Assembly (NCBI GenBank): GCA_019188255.1
Contig: JAETXT010000004.1
Coordinates: 930,001 to 994,000, forward strand
Origin: Verticillium longisporum
Lineage: Eukaryota > Ascomycota > Sordariomycetes > Glomerellales > Plectosphaerellaceae
Length of the DNA stretch: 64,000 nucleotides
Reading direction: 5' to 3'
Under the pieces are notes generated by a model, which saw only the letters and a program-made list of their open reading frames with translations, was not told where the DNA came from and ran no database searches. How positions within the stretch are numbered: position 1 is the first letter of the stretch; each line of letters begins with the position of its first letter. Of the stretch, positions 58,154 to 64,000 are shown piece by piece. A program made the translations under genes and the position numbers.

Positions 58154-60764
58154 AATTAATATTAATACTAGAATTTTCTACTTTATTAACTAGATTGTCT
58201 ATATAGAATATATTAATATAGTTATAATATAATATATTAAGGACTATATTTATTTTAGGACTTTTATCTATTTAGCTTCTAATTTAAATTTCTTTAAAGG
58301 TTATTAAATCTTTATTATCTTCTTCTTCTTCTATAATTATATCCTCTTTAGTAGGGGGTTTTTAATAGTTTTCTTTATACCTTAATACTATTAAAGCTAT
58401 CTATTTATTTTCCTTTTTATCTTTAGGATTATTAAGAGGGCTTTATTATTTATATAAACCCTAATCTAGTACTTCTACTATACTTACGAGCTCTAAATAG
58501 GTAGGGTATCTAATAAGTCTTATAATAGGTTAATTCTTAATTAATTATTATCTATTTCTCTAAGTTACTATTACCTATATAAGTTAGATATACCTATCTA
58601 CTCTTAGCGATCACGTAAGCTATAGTTTACGTACTCCTAAGAGTAGTAGATCCTAGATATCCTAAATATCTTAGATATTATTATCCTAATTATAGATTTC
58701 CTTAATATTAATTTAATACTAGCTCTTCTTTTCTTTATAAGTAAAATAGCTATAAGAATTAATATTAAGAGCTATTATTAAGGTTAAAAGCTATTCTAAT
58801 ATACTTATAATTCTCTAGTCTCTAATATATTAGATCTACTCTTCTAGCTTTAAAGTAAATAACCTAATAATAGGAAATTATAATTAGAATTAAGGAAAAC
58901 GTAGCTTAAACTTATTATTCTTATAAGTATTAGGCCTCTAATTCTTAGCGCTTTAGAGTAATAGTATTATTTATAAATAGCTCTTTAAGGAAATAAATTA
59001 AATTATAATTTAAATAATAGGAATAGGCCTCTAAATCCTAGAAATAAAGGAAATAAATTAGAGTTTATTCTATATAGAAATAGCTATAGCTCTAGTATAG
59101 CTAGTATTAGAGTCAGGTCATAGGGACTAGGCAGGCATTACTCTAGGAATATATAATAGATACTAGGTAGCTATTCTATAGGTATAAGATAGATAAATTA
59201 ATCTACCTAGGTTAGAAGGCTACGTAGGTATATATATAGGTAAGTAGGCACGGGCCTATAAGTCAGGCCACGTGCCCTAGGCAGTAAGGCCTTAGGCAGG
59301 GCTATAGGCTAGGCTATATACTAGGCTATAGGCGGCCTCAAGGCATAGCTATAAAGTAGGCCCTTCTACCTAGCTATTTATATTATTATTTATATAAATT
59401 AGATATACCTATCTACTCTTAGCGATTATATAAGCTATAGTTTATATACTCCTAAGAGTAATAGATACTAGATATCCTAGATATCTTAGATATTACTATC
59501 CTAATTAGAGAGTTCCTTAATATTAATTTAATAAGGACTTATATTATTTTTATTATTATTTTTAGAAGAATTAAAAGGATTTTCTAAATTTTTCTAAGAT
59601 TAAGGACGTTTCTAAGGGTATAAGAAAAAGTAATTTTCTTCTATATAATTTTTTATTTTATAATACTTATAAAATATACCCTTAATCTTTTTAAAGGTTT
59701 TTTAATTATTCTTAAGGGCTTTTTAGTTCCTTAAAGAATTAAAATTTTCCCTTTATTTTTCTGAAATATATTAAAATCTAGAAAAAAGGATATAATCTTT
59801 TCTAATAAATAATTAGAAAGATCTTAATAAAGAGCTTATATTATATATATTATAATATTCTTATTTTTATCTTATATTTATATAAAACCTAGGCCTTTAT
59901 TATTTATTCTAGAAAGTTTAATTTTCTATTCTTTAATTCTTTTTATAATTCTATAATTTTATAAAAGAAGCTTTCTATAGAATTAAAATTAGAGGGATTT
60001 AGAGTAAAAAACGATATTAAAATATTAAAATTAGCTTAAAAACCTCTTAATTTATATAGCTTTTATAATTTATTCTAGATTTCTAAAGGATCTAGTAAGC
60101 TATTAATTGAAATAAGTAAGCCTATATCTAGGGTATTTAATATATTCTTTATAGCTTTAAAGGCCTTTATATATTTCTCTTTAATTAAAGTAATAAGAAG
60201 AAGTTTAATAGTTTCTTTTAATTTAATTCCTTAAGATAGGAAAAAAGATCTAATTTATATAATCTGAATCTTATATCTATTATTTCCCTTTAGATTTTAA
60301 AAGGATAATTTAAAAGTATTTATATCTATAACTAGAAAGTATTAGAGAGGTATTATAATATAATAAAGTATAGAATATTAATAAGGATCTTTTAAGAATA
60401 AGAAGAAATATAAAGATATAAAATATATTAATAGAAAAAGGATCTTCTAATAATTATTATATTTAAAGAGGAATTTTATAAATAAAGAGATAATAATATA
60501 AGAAACTATTCAAATATAAATATAAATATAATTAAAAGTTAAATTAATAATTATAATTATTTAATAAAGAGAGGAGCTATTAATATATTAAGTATATTAG
60601 AAGATAGAAAATCTTCTAAAGATTAAGGATAAATTAATAGAAATTAAGATAATTAAATATATAATAATTAGGAAATAATTAAAATTATTAAATTATTAGA
60701 GAACTATTATTTCGATTATTTATAATTCGATTTCGAAATAGATCGGAAATCTAGGCTTATAACC
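58154..60764 (-). mobile_element. Internally deleted copia element with gag debris
   Basis: Lies between two LTRs of the same orientation. The stretch 59,550-60,050 is an inverted match to the gag and zinc-knuckle region at 24,200-24,520. At 2.6 kb it is too short for a full pol, so it is a deleted copy or a nested set. Confidence 0.6.
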
Positions 60765-61489
60765 TATTAATATATATTATAATTAACGTAAGAGGTATTG
60801 AGTAATAATTAAGGATATTATTTAATTATAGAATAAAGAGATAATAATAAATAAAAGGAAAAGAGAAATAAAAATAATGATATTTTAAGAAGGAGATATT
60901 AGATCGAGAAATAGATTAAAGATTCTTATAGCTTTTATTAAGAATTATTAAATAGTATATTTTTTATTTAGATCGAAAATAAATAAGTTAAAGGGTAATT
61001 AAGGAGAAAGTTATAATTAATTAAGAAGAATATTTAGATTAGTCTTAATAAGAATAAAGTATATCTTAGAAAGTATTTATTTATAATAATTAAGAATATA
61101 TAAATTAAATAGGAATTATTATATAAAGGGGATTTCTAAGTATAATTAGAATTAGATAATTATTAAGATCTAAAAACCTAAAAAATTAAATCTAAGAAGT
61201 ACCCTCTATATATATAATAGACTAACCCTTAGTAGCTATATATAGATAAGGCGCTTAGACTATTTCTAGATTTATAGGGGAAGTAGAGTCGGACTTTAAG
61301 CTCTAGCTAATAGGGTATAAGAGAACTTAAACGCTTATTATTATAGAATAGCTCTATAGAATATTATTAAAATAATACTATTCTATAGCTATAATCCTTT
61401 TCTATTTTATAATATATATATTACTATAGTTTAGCTTTTTTTTAAGCTATACTCTAATTATAAGACCCTAACTCCTTATAACTCCTATA
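60765..61489 (-). mobile_element. Long copia LTR, copy 3
   Basis: Inverted copy of the 28.4-kb LTR, about 725 bp, ending CTCCTATA at 61,489. More C-to-T and G-to-A differences than copy 2. Confidence 0.7.
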
Positions 61490-62640
61490 AATTATATTAG
61501 ATATCTTTAATAAAAGTATAATCTTAATCCTAAGTTATATAGAGTATATTATTTAAGATTAAATAAGAATTAATATCTAAATACTCTAATTTATAAATTA
61601 AGCGATATTTAAATCTATTATCTTAGATAAGAATAGAAAGTTTATATTTAAGTACTAGAGAGGATTATAGAGAGAGATAGAGATTAAGTTAAAGTTCTTA
61701 ATAATATAATATCCTTAAATTAATAGAGACTTAGAAAGGAAGAATTAGATAATTAAGATAATTATTAAGATATTTATATTTAATAACTTAAATATCCTAT
61801 AAATAAAGGGGGTTATTATACTCTAGTTTAACCTAAATAATACCTTTAATATAGCGATAGGGGTATTAGGGAATAAAGTTATATATAGGTTTAAGATAAA
61901 TATAATATTAGATATACTTAGGTATATAAGCTCGGAAATAAATAAAGAGATCTTCTAAAAATAAGCCTAGCTAGTAATTATATTAATATAGATAGCTATA
62001 AAGAGGTAATATAATACTAAATATTAATAGATAACCTTTACGCTTAGGGATTTCGTGAATATTAATCTTAGCTATAAATATAATCTATTAAAGAAGCTAT
62101 CCCTTAAACTTAATTAATAAAGATTTAAGCTATTCTATATAATAAAGAAAATAAGAGCTTTAATATATAAGCTTAAGATTCCCTTAATAATAAATATCTA
62201 CTCTATAGTCTCTATAATTTACCTTTTATTAATAATAGCCTTAAAGGAAAGTAGCTAGCCCTAAAAGCCTATATATTAAGGGCTATTATTAATCTATAAA
62301 GAAGATATAATATAATAAGCTAAACTATATAAATATTTAGAGATCGAAAAAGTACTTAATAAGAGGAAAACTAGATAGAGTAAAGGATAACCTAGAATAG
62401 AGTTCTTTATTAAATAGAAGGGCTAACTAAGTTAATATAATATCTAGATATTAAAGGATATAATAATAGCTAATAACTTAATTATAGCTTTTATAATAAT
62501 AAGAGATAAAGTTATTAAGCTTAATAAAGCTAATAATAAAGGTAGAGAAAGATAAGAAGAGCTATTGGAATTAAATAAGCTTAAAGATTAAATATAAGTT
62601 TATTATTTAAGGAAATTAAAGTAATATAATAATATAATAA
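61490..62640 (+). mobile_element. RIP-mutated gypsy element, integrase C-terminus and chromodomain
   Basis: Plus-strand translation near 62,030-62,390 reads RFKLFYIIKKIRALIYKLKI, then YSIVSIIYLLLI and YKYLEIEKVLNKRKTR. This matches the GPF-type integrase tail (RVGPF...PLAYRLDIP...HPVVSVAHL) and a chromodomain start (YEVEKILDKR) of chromoviruses. Confidence 0.65.
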
Positions 62641-64000
62641 TAAATAGTCCTAATAATACTATTATTTAAGAATGATAATATTTATTATAAATAAGAGCTA
62701 AAATAAATATTATTTAGTTTAATTAAATAATAATATAAGATAAATATATATATATATATATATAAATAGAATTTTAATAATAAGCTTTAAATTATTCTAT
62801 TCTTATTTAATATAACCTCCTATCTCTAAACCTCTTACTTTTATCTATTATTATCTCTAATATAATAATTACCTTAGCTAGTAAATACTTAAACTCCTAT
62901 AATTATGAATTTATCGTAATTAGTTATAATATTAAGTAAATATTATTTCTTATTATCCTTATAAATACCTTCTATATTATATTATATTTAACTTTAATTA
63001 TACTTTCTTAGGATAAAATATTCTATTTAGAATTCTATAATATAAGTATCTAAAAATATAAATACCTCCTATATACTAAATACCTCTATTTATTAGAACT
63101 CTTTAATCGCGAAGAAGTAGCTAAAACTATTTATATTATATCTTTAGGATTCCTTAATTTATAAAGGTATATAAATAAAACTATTTTAAAGGAATATAAA
63201 AAGAAAGCTATTAAGTATAATTTTCTTAACTTTATTAATAATACTTTTAATAGAATAATATATATTAATATAGAAATCGATTAATTAATTATAAAAGAAG
63301 ATATCAAGGAAAATTTATATTATTTTCCTTTAATTAAATAATATTATAAAGAGATTAATTTATTTAGCTATTATTAAGTAATAGCTATAGCTTCGAAGAC
63401 TTTATATTTAACTTATTCCTTATTCCTTATATTAAGAATATTTACCTATATATAGCTTAATTCTAGAATCCCTATAATTAGACTTTTATTAGAGCTATTA
63501 TATATAATAACTTTATTAATATTAGCCTTATACCTAAGATCCTTAAACGTAGTATTATTAAATAGCTATTAATTAATACTCTTAGCTAGCTAATACTTAG
63601 AATAGCTAATATTATAGGTAGCTATTATATTTATAGTAATAGTAATTATATTATTACTATTACTTTAATACCTATTATCGCTTATAGTATTAATTATAGT
63701 AATTTCGCTATTAATATTAAGAAATTAATTATCGCCCTATATATTATCTTTATAAGCTATTATAATATTAATATTAATTAGATAATTATTAAGGAATTTA
63801 CTATTAATATTAGCTAAATTAAAGGTAGCCTCGGGATAGTTCTAAAAGCTATCGAATTTATAATAACCCCCGCCTCTAAACTACTTATAATTATTAGCTA
63901 GCGAATAAAGGTAATAGAGAGTACTATTAGATATAATACCTCGAAAGCTAACCTTCTTAATATAGATTATAAATATATTACCTGCTATCTCTTCGCTACC

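Larger units (their letters stand above)
57313..64000. repeat. AT-rich RIP-mutated transposon block 2
   Basis: Runs to the window edge. It holds inverted copia LTRs, copia gag debris and a gypsy fragment. The part from 58,200 to 59,400 is less AT-rich and unassigned; from 62,700 to the end only short, stop-filled frames are seen. No host gene. Confidence 0.9.

Overview
The window looks like filamentous ascomycete (Pezizomycotina) nuclear DNA, most likely Sordariomycetes. Genes have short introns of about 45-90 nt with GT..AG ends and CTGAC-like branch points. They lie in GC-rich islands broken by very AT-rich, TpA-rich blocks full of dead retrotransposons, the pattern left by repeat-induced point mutation (RIP). 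No species can be named from the sequence alone.

Island 1 (1-23,181) holds housekeeping genes: a Cid1-type nucleotidyltransferase, a PRPP synthetase with a long non-homologous insert, an asteroid/XPG-type nuclease-like protein, an unrecognised serine-rich protein, tRNA-Glu(CTC), a Mob2-type kinase activator, a proline-rich tail-anchored protein, a ubiquitin C-terminal hydrolase and the mitochondrial helicase Suv3. AT block 1 (23,182-about 31,640) starts with a 153-bp copia LTR and contains a RIP-mutated copia element and part of a gypsy element.

Island 2 (about 31,640-52,468) holds a putative eIF4E-binding 4E-T/Eap1-like protein, a Sec1 SNARE regulator, a G-patch protein, a membrane SDR, an aldoxime dehydratase, a divergent nitrilase, a fungal-type transcription factor and a VAMP7/Nyv1-type R-SNARE. 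The dehydratase, nitrilase and regulator form the most distinctive group. They could turn an aldoxime into a nitrile and then into an acid plus ammonia under local control, but all three show lesions: frame breaks, a probable lost ATG and a non-GT intron donor.

AT block 2 (52,469-64,000) begins with the partner copia LTR in inverted orientation. It carries a well-preserved, un-RIPed 1,860-bp pogo/Fot1-type DNA transposon (55,451-57,310) with perfect TA duplications and a one-base frameshift in its transposase, then more RIPed copia and gypsy debris. The two short copia LTRs at 23.2 and 52.5 kb have the same 5-bp flank (AAACG) in inverted orientation. This suggests that the 29-kb segment between them was inverted through a break inside the element.

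Several conserved genes, including the normally essential Sec1, have single frame breaks at short repeats. Assembly indels are therefore a serious alternative to true pseudogenes throughout the window.
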